IMG/VR virus record: IMGVR_UViG_3300028610_000830
Coordinates: 1 to 39,988 of that record
Strand: one strand, 5' to 3'
DNA from: a virus
DNA: 39,988 nt
Shown here: positions 7,085 to 14,976 of the stretch, piece after piece
How positions within the stretch are numbered: the stretch's first letter is position 1
Layout of the letters: each line of letters begins with the position of its first letter
Program-made: the position numbers and the translations under genes
Notes under the pieces: model-generated
Database searches by the model: none
The model's input: only the letters and a program-made list of their open reading frames with translations
What the model was told of the DNA's origin: nothing

Positions 7085-7342
7085 GTGGCAAGTGTACCGC
7101 AAAATCAGTATCAATGGATGGACGCGGGTGATATCGCAACTCAACTTACCGAAGTTCTTGCTGAGATTACCCGTCAGACCACCGCAGGCGCTCAATTCGG
7201 GACTGGTCTAGGCCAGAATCGAACCGGAGCCGATTTCGAACTACTGACTTCCCAGCGAGACGCGCTTCGCTGGGCGCAAAAGAACCAGGCCGGCAACCTT
7301 CCTACGGAGAGCATCGCTGACTGTTCTCAGAACTCCATATGA
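7085..7342 (+). CDS. Head-tail joining protein candidate (gpW position)
   Basis: An 85-residue protein between large terminase and portal, the place of gpW in lambda-like phages. The helical parts 'ATQLTEVLAEITRQ' and 'LLTSQRDALRWAQK' are compatible with a gpW-type fold, in which a helix, a variable hairpin and a second helix ending in a conserved L..W segment occur. Sequence similarity is weak. The GTG start is used, and the TTGACGACT element discussed elsewhere lies 36 bases upstream. The stop overlaps the portal ATG. Confidence 0.5.
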   Translation: MASVPQNQYQWMDAGDIATQLTEVLAEITRQTTAGAQFGTGLGQNRTGADFELLTSQRDALRWAQKNQAGNLPTESIADCSQNSI

Positions 7343-8853
7343 CGTTAGTTCAAGCAGCTAAAACCCATCTCGCGAACCGCCTATACGGCTTCATGGCTGG
7401 AAACGCCCAGTGGGATTGGCTGACGACGACTGATCGTAACAGAGCGCCAGTTGAGCTGAAGTCCTCCGACGCGTCCCTAGACTTCGGCACTCGAGAAGAG
7501 ATGCTGTCCGAGGCGAGGTCCCTCACGCAGGTCTTCGGTATCTCGAGGCGGATCATGTCGCAGTTCTCAAACTACACGATCGGTACCTGCGAATGCGACT
7601 GGGAGACTGGCGATGACAGCTGGGATGATATGACGGGCGACTTCTGGCGGGATCACATGCAGCGAATAGACGCGCGCGGCCGGATGACCTTCCCATCAAT
7701 GATGAAACTCGCGGTGAGATCCGCGCTCAGGGACGGGGATCTAGGATTTGGCAAGACGAAGCGCTCGGGCATTCCTCAGCTAATTGCTTTCGAAGGGGAC
7801 AGGATCAGGACCGCCTCGCATCGAAGCGGTGCCGACTTCTTTGACGGCTGGGTTGGCGGCGTCCGGTCAAATGGTTTCGGGATGGCGACGAGCTATCGAG
7901 TCTGGGAGCGTACCAGACATGGTCAATTCCAGAACCCGACGGAGTGGGCTGCCAAGGATTTCATTCATTACTCCGGCGTCCGACAACGATTCGACTCGGT
8001 GAGAGAGCCTACGCACTTCACGGCAGGAACTCTCAACCATATGCGGGACATGCTTGAGATTGTGAGAGCGGAAAAGAAGGGAGTTAAGGTCGCTTCCAAA
8101 ATCGCTCTCTACGTTCAGAAGCTAACCGGAGCTGCGAACCCCAGCACGTTACTTGCTCGAGACACAAAGCCAGATGGATCTGGTGTTACCAGGCACACCG
8201 AGGAAATAGACGACGGGGTTATTCGGTACATGTTTCCCGGCGAGACTGTCACCTCACCGATGAGCGGCCGGCCATCAGCGGCCTGGCAGGGCTTCATTCA
8301 GTTTCTTATAGCCGACATTGCCGTTTCCTTTGATATTCCGTTCTCCTTTGTTTGGACGATGCTCGGACTCAACGGGCCTGCCGTGAGGATGGAGGCAAAA
8401 CAGGCTGAGCGCACCTTTGACGAGTGGTCCGACGAGACGGAAGCGCAGCTGATAAATCCAACCGTCTCCTGGGTCATCACTGATGCCATGGAGAATGGTT
8501 TGCTTCCGTTTAATCCGTTTTGGATGAAATTCACCGTAGCTCGACCGGCGCATCCTTCAATCGATGTAGGCAGAGAATCCGAAAAGGACCTCAAGGAACA
8601 CAAGCGAGGGTGGACCTCGTCCAGGCTGATCGTATCCGCGCGCGGCGGCAATTCTCGCAGAGCGATGAAGCAAAAGGCCAAGGACTACAAGGAAGCTCTG
8701 GAGATAGCCGAAAGCGAAGGCGTGCCCGTGGAGGTTATCACCGACATCCTCGATGACAGCCCTGCGTCAACCCCGGATGGCCCAGAAGGGTCAGTCGACG
8801 AAGATGACGACGAGGAGATCAGGGACGAGAAAAACCGACTGGTAAGACGATGA
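7339..8853 (+). CDS. Portal protein, lambda family
   Basis: Forms the dodecameric ring at the packaging vertex. The 504-residue length and the motif order fit the lambda gpB-type portal family. They are an N-terminal 'EARSLTQVFGISRRIMSQF' helix, 'AVRSALRDGDLGF' in the wing, 'FIHYSGVRQRFDSVREP', a 'MLEIVRAEKKGVKVASKIA' stretch and 'GLNGPAVRMEAKQAERTF' near the crown helix. The C-terminal 40 residues are very acidic (DEDDDEEIRDE). It is coupled to the upstream gene and the protease by ATGA overlaps, as usual for this module. Confidence 0.92.
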   Translation: MTLVQAAKTHLANRLYGFMAGNAQWDWLTTTDRNRAPVELKSSDASLDFGTREEMLSEARSLTQVFGISRRIMSQFSNYTIGTCECDWETGDDSWDDMTGDFWRDHMQRIDARGRMTFPSMMKLAVRSALRDGDLGFGKTKRSGIPQLIAFEGDRIRTASHRSGADFFDGWVGGVRSNGFGMATSYRVWERTRHGQFQNPTEWAAKDFIHYSGVRQRFDSVREPTHFTAGTLNHMRDMLEIVRAEKKGVKVASKIALYVQKLTGAANPSTLLARDTKPDGSGVTRHTEEIDDGVIRYMFPGETVTSPMSGRPSAAWQGFIQFLIADIAVSFDIPFSFVWTMLGLNGPAVRMEAKQAERTFDEWSDETEAQLINPTVSWVITDAMENGLLPFNPFWMKFTVARPAHPSIDVGRESEKDLKEHKRGWTSSRLIVSARGGNSRRAMKQKAKDYKEALEIAESEGVPVEVITDILDDSPASTPDGPEGSVDEDDDEEIRDEKNRLVRR

Positions 8854-9683
8854 ACGAGCACCCACAGAGAGAACTTAGCCGAATTTCCTCCCTGCTTTTC
8901 AACACGCCTTGGATGATATCCGAGAACTGGATGGACAGGATAATAGGAATCGTCGAGGCCCATCAAACGGGGGCGGTCGATCTCTCCACGTTCCAAGTCG
9001 AAGAAAGATCCGACGAGATGACAATTCAGGATGGGCTCGCAACCATCCCGATAAGGGGGCCGATGTTTCGGAACGCTCCGATGATGGCCAAGATGAGTGG
9101 AGCCAGGTCCGTAATCGAAATCAGATCAGACTTCTCAAAGGCGATGCTCGATCAGTCCGTGAGGGTGGTCCTGCTGGACATCGACTCACCGGGCGGAGAG
9201 GTTCAGGGTATTCCTGAGTTTGCGGGCGTAATAGCCAAAGCCGTAACGGAAACTGACAAACAGATTGTTGCCTTCACCGAGGGGCAAATGCTCTCGGCCG
9301 CTCTCTTCATCGGATCTCAGGCCGACCGAGTAATCGCATCCCCTTCCGCGCTGGTGGGATCGATTGGGGTCGTGATGAAGATCCTCGACACCAGCAGGAT
9401 CAGCAAGAATACCGGCTTTGACGAGACAGTGATAAGAACTGGAGCCAACAAGCAAATAGGTTCAGGCCCAGTTACGCAGAGCCAGATCGACACCTTGCAA
9501 ACCGTGGCCGAGAAGTTCTTCACCCAATTTACGGATGCCGTAACAAGTGCTCGAGGAGCGCTTTCTGAAGAGGCAACAGACGGAAGGATCTTTGTTGCTG
9601 ACGATGCTTTGGAACAGAACCTTGTCGATGAAATCTTGACTCTGGAGGATCTGAAAAGGGAACTGGTGGGTGGAGCAGTTTAA
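8850..9683 (+). CDS. Prohead protease, S49 (SppA-like) family
   Basis: Matures the prohead by cleaving scaffold and capsid parts. The 277-residue protein has the ClpP/SppA crotonase-like core. It carries IDSPGGEVQG at about residues 111-120. The nucleophile is Ser149 in 'MLSAALFIGSQADRV', and 'ASPSALVGSIGVV' follows at about 163-175. Lambda gpC belongs to this family. Lambda encodes its scaffold nested at the protease 3' end; here a separate scaffold-like gene follows. The ATG overlaps the portal stop (ATGA). Confidence 0.92.
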   Translation: MNEHPQRELSRISSLLFNTPWMISENWMDRIIGIVEAHQTGAVDLSTFQVEERSDEMTIQDGLATIPIRGPMFRNAPMMAKMSGARSVIEIRSDFSKAMLDQSVRVVLLDIDSPGGEVQGIPEFAGVIAKAVTETDKQIVAFTEGQMLSAALFIGSQADRVIASPSALVGSIGVVMKILDTSRISKNTGFDETVIRTGANKQIGSGPVTQSQIDTLQTVAEKFFTQFTDAVTSARGALSEEATDGRIFVADDALEQNLVDEILTLEDLKRELVGGAV

Positions 9684-9852
9684 GCAAACCAAGATGGCCG
9701 TTCGCAGGCTGCTGTCCGGCGGATGGGCTTGGAATCTTAGGGATTTCTCAGGATATTCCATAGATTCAGGGAGGGAACCATCACGAGAGCACGCGGTAAA
9801 CGCCGCCAAAGAAGCAAAATCGATCTTCAAAGCTCAGCAAATTTCCTCTTGA
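9670..9852 (+). CDS. Small hypothetical protein, 60 aa
   Basis: A GTG at 9670 with AAGGGA about 8 bases upstream is preferred over the ATG at 9694, which has no ribosome-binding site. The core 'WAWNLRDFSGYSIDSGREP' followed by an Ala-rich helix has the layout of tiny phage proteins with a short beta hairpin and a helix. The function is unknown. It overlaps the protease by 14 bp. Confidence 0.5.
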   Translation: MEQFKQTKMAVRRLLSGGWAWNLRDFSGYSIDSGREPSREHAVNAAKEAKSIFKAQQISS

Positions 9853-9888
9853 CCACTGACATTTTGAGCGGGAAGACCTCCTATTGTT

Positions 9889-10437
9889 ATGGCAATAACG
9901 ATCAAACTTTCTGAAGAAGTCGCCGCAAAGCTCGGCCTCACGTCAACCAACGCAGCGGAAAAGCTCGCTGAGCTGTCGGCCACTGCGGAAGCGAGGGACA
10001 AAGAAATCACCTCGCTTAAAGCGGATGAAGCCGGGGCTGTTCAATTGATGGCCGCCATGGAGGATCGGCTGGGAGCACTGGAGAGCAAGCCTGTACCGAC
10101 CGCCGTTCTTTCAGCCGATCAGGTTGCACAAATCAGCGCCTCGGCTACCGAATCCGCCGCCAAGGCCGTGAGTTCTGCCATTTCCAAAGCTGGTACGACT
10201 TCCTTCACCGAGACCCCGCAGGCTGACCCGACGAACCCGGCATCCAACCCGGACAAGCCCGCTCAACCGGTTACTTTCGATACGGTTGTCTCAAACCTGA
10301 TGGCCAAAGGCACTTCCAGATCGGAGGCAATCACAACCGTAGTTCACAAGCATCCTAAGCTCTACGCCGCGTGGAGAGGTGGCCTGGATGAGAACGCCTC
10401 GGCAAATCTGGAGATTCTGACCGAAGAAGTGGCCTGA
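9889..10437 (+). CDS. Scaffold-like capsid assembly protein (by position)
   Basis: A 182-residue protein between protease and decoration protein. The N-terminal 60 residues are a predicted coiled coil (heptads through 'AAEKLAELSATAEARDKEI'). A low-complexity Pro/Asn/Asp linker is at about 105-130, and a conserved-looking C-terminal segment follows ('TFDTVVSNLMAKGTSRSEAI', then 'HPKLYAAW'). Helical, acidic proteins at this place are commonly scaffolds, and the C-terminal piece could bind the capsid protein. There is no sequence signature, so the role is inferred. The start lacks a Shine-Dalgarno sequence. Confidence 0.5.
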   Translation: MAITIKLSEEVAAKLGLTSTNAAEKLAELSATAEARDKEITSLKADEAGAVQLMAAMEDRLGALESKPVPTAVLSADQVAQISASATESAAKAVSSAISKAGTTSFTETPQADPTNPASNPDKPAQPVTFDTVVSNLMAKGTSRSEAITTVVHKHPKLYAAWRGGLDENASANLEILTEEVA

Positions 10438-10468
10438 ACGACGACACTGAACCTCAACAAAAAACGAT

Positions 10469-10831
10469 ATGGCAACTGTTAATCAAGGCGAAAGAGCATT
10501 TACGGCCACTGCGGCCGCACTCAGTGAAGGTCAGCGGGTCAAGATCGATGCCGCCGGCCTGATGTTAGTTGCCGGGGCTGCGGAGGCAAGCGTTGGTGTC
10601 CTGACTGAAGATGTCGTCGCATCGGGAAGAGGAAACGTAGCGCTCTGGGGTGGTCGCTCATGGAAGGTGGTCACTTCTGGCGCTGTCGCGGCCGGTGCGA
10701 GACTGCAACTGACCGCCGCGGGTGCGGTTGACGACACTGCCGCTAATTCCAGCTTGATCGCATTTGAGGCTGCGTCTGCTTCCGGAAGCCTGATCGAGGT
10801 TGGCAGAACTGACCAGGATTTCATCGTCTAA
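10469..10831 (+). CDS. Capsid decoration protein, DUF2190-like
   Basis: A 120-residue beta-rich, Ala/Gly-rich protein directly before the major capsid gene. The pattern 'GQRVKIDAAG', 'ASVGVLTEDVVASGRGNVALWG', 'GAVAAGARLQLTAAGAV' is that of the DUF2190 family of capsid cement proteins, which cover the head surface and stabilise it. The length is normal for the family. It lacks a Shine-Dalgarno; the bases before the ATG are A-rich. Confidence 0.8.
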   Translation: MATVNQGERAFTATAAALSEGQRVKIDAAGLMLVAGAAEASVGVLTEDVVASGRGNVALWGGRSWKVVTSGAVAAGARLQLTAAGAVDDTAANSSLIAFEAASASGSLIEVGRTDQDFIV

Positions 10832-10868
10832 CTTGAGACTCGCGGAGACAATCATCGAATAAAACATT

Positions 10869-11825
10869 ATGGCATCTTCAAGCGCAGGGGCGGTATTACG
10901 AGGCGATCTCAACGGAATGATCGAGGAGGCAGACGAGAGAGAGTCCATGTTGATCGGGAACATGGCCGCGCCCGAATGGGGAGTGAACACGAAGGATGGT
11001 CAATACCCCGTCTTCAAGAAGCAGGCTGGGCTTCTCCTAAAAAACGCCGCCAACATCCGCAGACCAACGGGGACTTACCCTGAGATCAAGCGTCAGTACG
11101 AGAACGACAATTTCTCCTGCGTGGATCGCGGCCTTGAGGAAGCGGTTGACGATTCCGAGAAATCCGACGTCATGCGGTTCTTCGACGCCGAGATGGTGGC
11201 TGCCCGACAGGTGAAGTACAACGTGATGATCGGCCACGAAGTGCGGGTTGGTGCGCTGTTCTTCACGGAGGGCATCTGGGGGACTGATCAGGACGCTTCA
11301 GCCAACTGGGACGTAAAAGCAACGGATATCCCTCTGGATTTCATGACGGCTTTTAATAGCCTGAACACTGTCGGAGAGATCCCGAACACTGTCATCGTCG
11401 GCCAGGATGTCTTCACGCAGATGTCTACGAACACCGAGATGCAGAACTTCATTCGCGGCAATCGTCCGACCGATTCTCGCCTGGACATCACCGCGCAGAT
11501 GGTCGCCGAAGCGTTCGCGGGCCATGGCATCAGGCAGGTTCTCATTGGTCGCGCCAGCTTCGACAGCGCTGACGAGGGCTTGACTCCTGTATTGACGCCG
11601 GCCTGGCCGGTTGATTTCGCTTGGGTCGGGAGGATCGGGACGGGGCAACCGCTGGGCGGTGGGGCGGCGAGAACTTTTGTCTGGAACCAAGAGGGCGGGT
11701 TGTTCGTCACTGAGTCTTACCGCGAGGAAAAGAGGCGCAGTGAGATCGTTCGAGTCCGCCAGAACACCGCAGAAAAGGTCCTTGATGTCAACGCGGGAGT
11801 TTTGATCGATACCAGAGTCGCGTAA
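10869..11825 (+). CDS. Major capsid protein
   Basis: Main shell protein of the head, HK97 fold by family expectation. Typical parts of this capsid group are visible in its 318 residues. They are 'YENDNFSCVDRGLEEAVDD' near residue 75, 'RQVKYNVMIGHEVRVGALFF' around 115, 'IPNTVIVGQDVF' around 172, and a C-terminal beta region with 'TFVWNQEGGLFVTESYREE'. A strong intrinsic terminator follows. The start region is AT-rich with no Shine-Dalgarno. Confidence 0.9.
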   Translation: MASSSAGAVLRGDLNGMIEEADERESMLIGNMAAPEWGVNTKDGQYPVFKKQAGLLLKNAANIRRPTGTYPEIKRQYENDNFSCVDRGLEEAVDDSEKSDVMRFFDAEMVAARQVKYNVMIGHEVRVGALFFTEGIWGTDQDASANWDVKATDIPLDFMTAFNSLNTVGEIPNTVIVGQDVFTQMSTNTEMQNFIRGNRPTDSRLDITAQMVAEAFAGHGIRQVLIGRASFDSADEGLTPVLTPAWPVDFAWVGRIGTGQPLGGGAARTFVWNQEGGLFVTESYREEKRRSEIVRVRQNTAEKVLDVNAGVLIDTRVA

Positions 11826-11854
11826 TTTGGGTTGGGTTGCAAATACGTTGCGAG

Positions 11855-11890
11855 GGCGGCTGGCTTTGTGGTGTCAGCCGCCTTTCTTTT
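11855..11890 (+). terminator. Intrinsic terminator after the major capsid gene
   Basis: GGCGGCTG (11855-11862) pairs with CAGCCGCC (11875-11882) around a 12-nt loop, followed by TTTCTTTT. This is the strongest terminator in the window. It would lower transcription of the tail genes relative to capsid. Confidence 0.85.
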
Positions 11891-11895
11891 GAGTA

Positions 11896-12213
11896 ATGAG
11901 CATCAAGACGATCTATGAAGAAGTTTTTGACGGTCAGCTGACCTGCTACGATGCTGAGACCTTCACGTTCCCGCCGGGCGGCCTATCCTTCGCAACCATA
12001 GGCGGAATGCTAGACATCGGATCGGACTCGCCATTTGGGGGCAAGGTTGAGGAGCCATCAGTCATCATCGGTTTCAAAACCAGCTTGGTTACCGTCACTC
12101 AAGGAAGCAAGGTCGTTTACAGAACCCTGACGATGGATGTCGCTAAGGTTAAAAGCGTTCCAGAAAACGCAGTTACGTTCTTGGAGCTTGAACCTGTTTC
12201 GGGCGTGAAATGA
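11896..12213 (+). CDS. Head completion/neck protein candidate
   Basis: A 105-residue beta-rich protein ('FTFPPGGLSFATIGG', then 'VVYRTLTMDVAKVK') directly after the capsid gene, where lambda-like phages place head-tail connectors such as gpFII. No family match can be claimed from sequence. It is coupled to the next gene by an ATGA overlap. Confidence 0.5.
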   Translation: MSIKTIYEEVFDGQLTCYDAETFTFPPGGLSFATIGGMLDIGSDSPFGGKVEEPSVIIGFKTSLVTVTQGSKVVYRTLTMDVAKVKSVPENAVTFLELEPVSGVK

Positions 12214-12830
12214 AACCGGTTATCGAAATTGACGCTCGAGCTTTCGGGAAGGTGGTCAACGAGTACGCCAACAGGTCATCAAAGCAGATCTTCCAAACCT
12301 ACAACGCGCGCGTGCTCGACGTGGTTATCAAGGCGTTCAAGCTCACTGTCAAGGTGGCTAAATCCACGATCACAGCCGATTTCAGGGAGCGTGGCTCTGC
12401 CATAGTCAACTTTCGTCGTCGGCAGAAAGGCAGGAAGGGAATAAGCGGGGACGCGATGAAGGCTGAGATTCGTGGTCGTAGAGAGGCCAGCAAAAGATCA
12501 ATCGGGTTCGTCAGGTCGGGCTGGATACCTGCGCTACGGAAGTTCAATGCTAGTAAAAAGTCATCCACTAAGAAGCCGGGCCGCATTCCTGGAGGTGGCA
12601 GGGATCAGCGAGGCAAGGACAAAGGGTTTGGGAAGCCGGCCAGCCAAACGATTCGGCCTATTGCAATGGCGTTCAACAACGTATTCATTGCCCCGAAGGT
12701 AGCCCTAAGGCCACTTCAGATCGCTTTCAGGCAAGCCACTCAGAACATGCGTGGAATCATGTCCGGAGACCTCAAGCGCGTGGCTCGTAGGCATTGGAAC
12801 GGCAAGAACATCCGAGCACCGAGGCGTTAA
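12210..12830 (+). CDS. Basic neck/minor tail protein candidate (gpZ position)
   Basis: A 206-residue, extremely basic protein with many Lys/Arg runs ('RRRQKGRKGISG', 'KKSSTKKPGR'). A Gly-rich middle and a C-terminal helix pair ('RPLQIAFRQATQNM') follow. Position after the head-completion gene and before the tail-terminator-like gene fits the gpZ/HK97 gp10-type connector slot. Similarity is not strong enough for a family claim. Confidence 0.5.
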   Translation: MKPVIEIDARAFGKVVNEYANRSSKQIFQTYNARVLDVVIKAFKLTVKVAKSTITADFRERGSAIVNFRRRQKGRKGISGDAMKAEIRGRREASKRSIGFVRSGWIPALRKFNASKKSSTKKPGRIPGGGRDQRGKDKGFGKPASQTIRPIAMAFNNVFIAPKVALRPLQIAFRQATQNMRGIMSGDLKRVARRHWNGKNIRAPRR

Positions 12831-12831
12831 C

Positions 12832-13341
12832 ATGGCGGTAACCCAGATCTTTGAAGGAGTAGTCGAGAGAGCCTTGGAGGAGCTTTTGCGGGAGATCACG
12901 TTCACATCTACGGTGGCTCCTCAGTTAAGCAGCGGGCAGGATGACAGGGCTCTTGCAGTGCCTTATATCGTGGCCTACGTGCAAGAGACGGAATCCCCTG
13001 ATCCGCCACAGTTCACCGGGATCGAGATATTCCAATGCACCATCGAAGTGCGAAGCAACCAATATTCCGACCTTGAACCAGCCTTTGATGCTCTGGGAGA
13101 GCATGAGAAGAGATGGCAGGATGTACTCGGAAAGTTCCTGGTGGATCCGATCAATGACACGACCTTTGGAAGCGATGCAACCTCCATGTCCGGGATGATC
13201 AACGCAACGACGATCTTCGCCAACGAGGGCGGCCGCTGCGACCGGATCTTCGGAGATATCACCCGCGAGCACGAGAACGAAGACAAGATCTTCGTGAGCA
13301 AGCTCATGTTCAAGGGCATTTTCACCGGGTCATTTGCTTGA
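12832..13341 (+). CDS. Tail terminator-like protein (gpU position)
   Basis: The start at 12832 is chosen because it follows the upstream stop by one base. The 169-residue alpha/beta protein has an N-terminal helix with a conserved-looking 'VVERALEELL'. A central strand pair with 'IEIFQCTIEVRSNQYSD' and 'FDALGEHEKRWQDVL' is the typical arrangement in phage tail terminator/minor tail U proteins. A strand-rich end with 'DKIFVSKLMFKGIF' follows. Position just before the tail tube genes supports this. Confidence 0.6.
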   Translation: MAVTQIFEGVVERALEELLREITFTSTVAPQLSSGQDDRALAVPYIVAYVQETESPDPPQFTGIEIFQCTIEVRSNQYSDLEPAFDALGEHEKRWQDVLGKFLVDPINDTTFGSDATSMSGMINATTIFANEGGRCDRIFGDITREHENEDKIFVSKLMFKGIFTGSFA

Positions 13342-13376
13342 CGACTGAAAAAACACGGCTTACGAGATAATCCGCT

Positions 13377-13814
13377 ATGGCATCAACACTTAAAGGCGCG
13401 ACAGCGGTCTGGTTTATGGAGGACACCGCAATGGTGGCTTCTGGCGGCCTCGCAGGGGCAACGGGGACTTTCCAGCTGCAATCCACCCAAGGAAGCCGGA
13501 CGGCCGATCAGGCGCTGCTCAAGAACGCCACCGGTGATGTCGTAGCGGAAGGTTACAATAACGACCGTTACGAGGGTACTTTCGAATGGGTCCCTACCGC
13601 AGTCAGCGCGGCTTCCCTGGCAACGACTTACATCTTACCAAAGCCGGGCAGCGCAATCGCCATCACCGAGGCGATATCTGGCAACTCGTTTATCGGAGCG
13701 GCTCCGTGGATTGCTGATTCGGTTGACTGGCGGGGGGACCTGTCTTCGCCGAGAACGATTACAATCAAGGTTCACAGGTACGAGCACAGCGACATCTCAG
13801 CCGACGCCGCGTAA
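13377..13814 (+). CDS. Tail tube-like protein, first paralogue
   Basis: A 145-residue beta-rich protein, tandem with a paralogue of 161 residues. Both start with the same 17 residues (MASTLKGATAVWFMEDT) and share 'STQG(S/T)R.ADQ', 'NATGDVVAEGYN', 'YEGTFEWVPT', 'LPKPG' and 'VDWRGDLSS'. Location after the terminator protein and before the chaperone/tape measure genes is the tail tube position. One copy may be the tube and the other a cap, initiator or decorated variant. Confidence 0.65.
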   Translation: MASTLKGATAVWFMEDTAMVASGGLAGATGTFQLQSTQGSRTADQALLKNATGDVVAEGYNNDRYEGTFEWVPTAVSAASLATTYILPKPGSAIAITEAISGNSFIGAAPWIADSVDWRGDLSSPRTITIKVHRYEHSDISADAA

Positions 13815-13826
13815 TCGTAAGAGAAC

Positions 13827-14312
13827 ATGGCATCAACACTCAAAGGCGCGACAGCGGTCTGGTTTATGGAGGACACCAGTTTCAAGGCTGGTAACGCCGT
13901 TCCCGCTGGCCAAAACGCCCTCGTGGGTCTGACCGGTGTCCTGAACATGCAGTCCACCCAAGGGACCCGTGGTGCTGATCAGTCCATGGTGAAGAACTCG
14001 ACTGGCGATGTCATCGCGGAGGGTTACAACCACGACAACTACCAGGGCACCTTTGAGGCTGTGCCAACAGGCACTGACGCCGCTGACCTGGAAACGGGCT
14101 ATCGGTTGCCAAAGCCGGGTCAGAGAATCGAGGTGGTCGAGGAAGTAAACGCCGTCGGCACCTTCATAGGCGGCACGGCCTTGGTTCCAAAGCCTTACAT
14201 CGTAGATAAGGTCGACTGGAGAGGAGATCTCAGCAGCGCTCGCGCTTTGGTTTTCTCGATCCACAGAGTGGAACACGACACGAGCGGCCTTTACCTCGAC
14301 GCGGCCTCATGA
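13827..14312 (+). CDS. Tail tube-like protein, second paralogue
   Basis: The second copy is longer by 16 residues, with extra loops near residue 20 and around 118-130. The first 51 nucleotides match the first copy in 50 positions, whereas the rest is clearly diverged. The sharp change in similarity suggests gene conversion or constraint at the 5' end. It lies 12 bp after the first copy and two bases before the chaperone-position gene. Confidence 0.65.
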   Translation: MASTLKGATAVWFMEDTSFKAGNAVPAGQNALVGLTGVLNMQSTQGTRGADQSMVKNSTGDVIAEGYNHDNYQGTFEAVPTGTDAADLETGYRLPKPGQRIEVVEEVNAVGTFIGGTALVPKPYIVDKVDWRGDLSSARALVFSIHRVEHDTSGLYLDAAS

Positions 14313-14313
14313 G

Positions 14314-14976
14314 ATGTCTGAGCTTGAACAGCTTTTCCTTAAAGCCATCGTCCCGAACAAGACCTTCGTCTACGGGTACGAGCTGCTTCCTTTCTCTCTA
14401 GGCCACTCCCTATTGCTTCAGCGCTGCGACTCTCCGTTGTTCGGTGGGTCAAAAGAGGGTTTCCAATACACCGACTTCCTCGAAGCTTTGTTTGTGTGCC
14501 GTCACAGCTTCGAATACTCACTGGCAACCATGAATACGTCCAGAGCGCGCAGGGAGCAGCTGTGGCCTCAAAGGCGGCACTCCTGGTTCGGCTTGAGAAC
14601 GCTGGATTGGAAACCATCGGCCCAGATCTTGTTGCAGCACATTTCCGAGGGCTTGAAGGCTCCAGTTTTCTACGCCAGAGGTGAGGGCGGAGGTGCTGAG
14701 ATAAACACACCGGGGCATTGCATGCTGGTTGTAAATCTGATGGAGCATGCGAAGCAGTCGCTTTCGCAGATCATGAACCAGCATCTGGCCTTGAGCTGGT
14801 GGCTCTACGCGGGCATTGCCGAGAAGCGGGGTCAGGTTGGGGTTACCTCGAAGGAGAACCAGGAAGCGGCGGCGGCTCAGACGGAGGATATCCTCGAAAG
14901 GTTCCGGTCGGGCAAACTGAAGATGCCGGGATACAAGCCAGAGGGAAAGAACGGCGCGGCGAACGGAGCTAACTGA
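14314..14976 (+). CDS. Tail assembly chaperone candidate
   Basis: A 220-residue protein between tail tube and tape measure, the place of the G/GT chaperones. The N-terminal part has 'PFSLGHSLLLQRCDSPLFGG' and a compact helical region. Later helices hold 'HLALSWWLYAGIAEKRGQ', and an acidic to Gly/Asn-rich tail ends in GAANGAN. A GGGAAAG heptamer lies in the correct codon phase seven codons from the end of the alternative frame. Its stop overlaps the tape measure ATG (TGATG). The role is inferred from position. Confidence 0.55.
   Translation: MSELEQLFLKAIVPNKTFVYGYELLPFSLGHSLLLQRCDSPLFGGSKEGFQYTDFLEALFVCRHSFEYSLATMNTSRARREQLWPQRRHSWFGLRTLDWKPSAQILLQHISEGLKAPVFYARGEGGGAEINTPGHCMLVVNLMEHAKQSLSQIMNQHLALSWWLYAGIAEKRGQVGVTSKENQEAAAAQTEDILERFRSGKLKMPGYKPEGKNGAANGAN
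14943..14949 (+). promoter_or_regulatory. Possible -1 ribosomal frameshift site
   Basis: G GGA AAG in the zero frame is identical to the lambda G/GT slippery heptamer and lies in the same phase. A -1 shift here reads seven more codons and stops at TAA 14970-14972, in the same frame as and four bases before the tape measure ATG. There is no long T-like extension. Confidence 0.35.
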
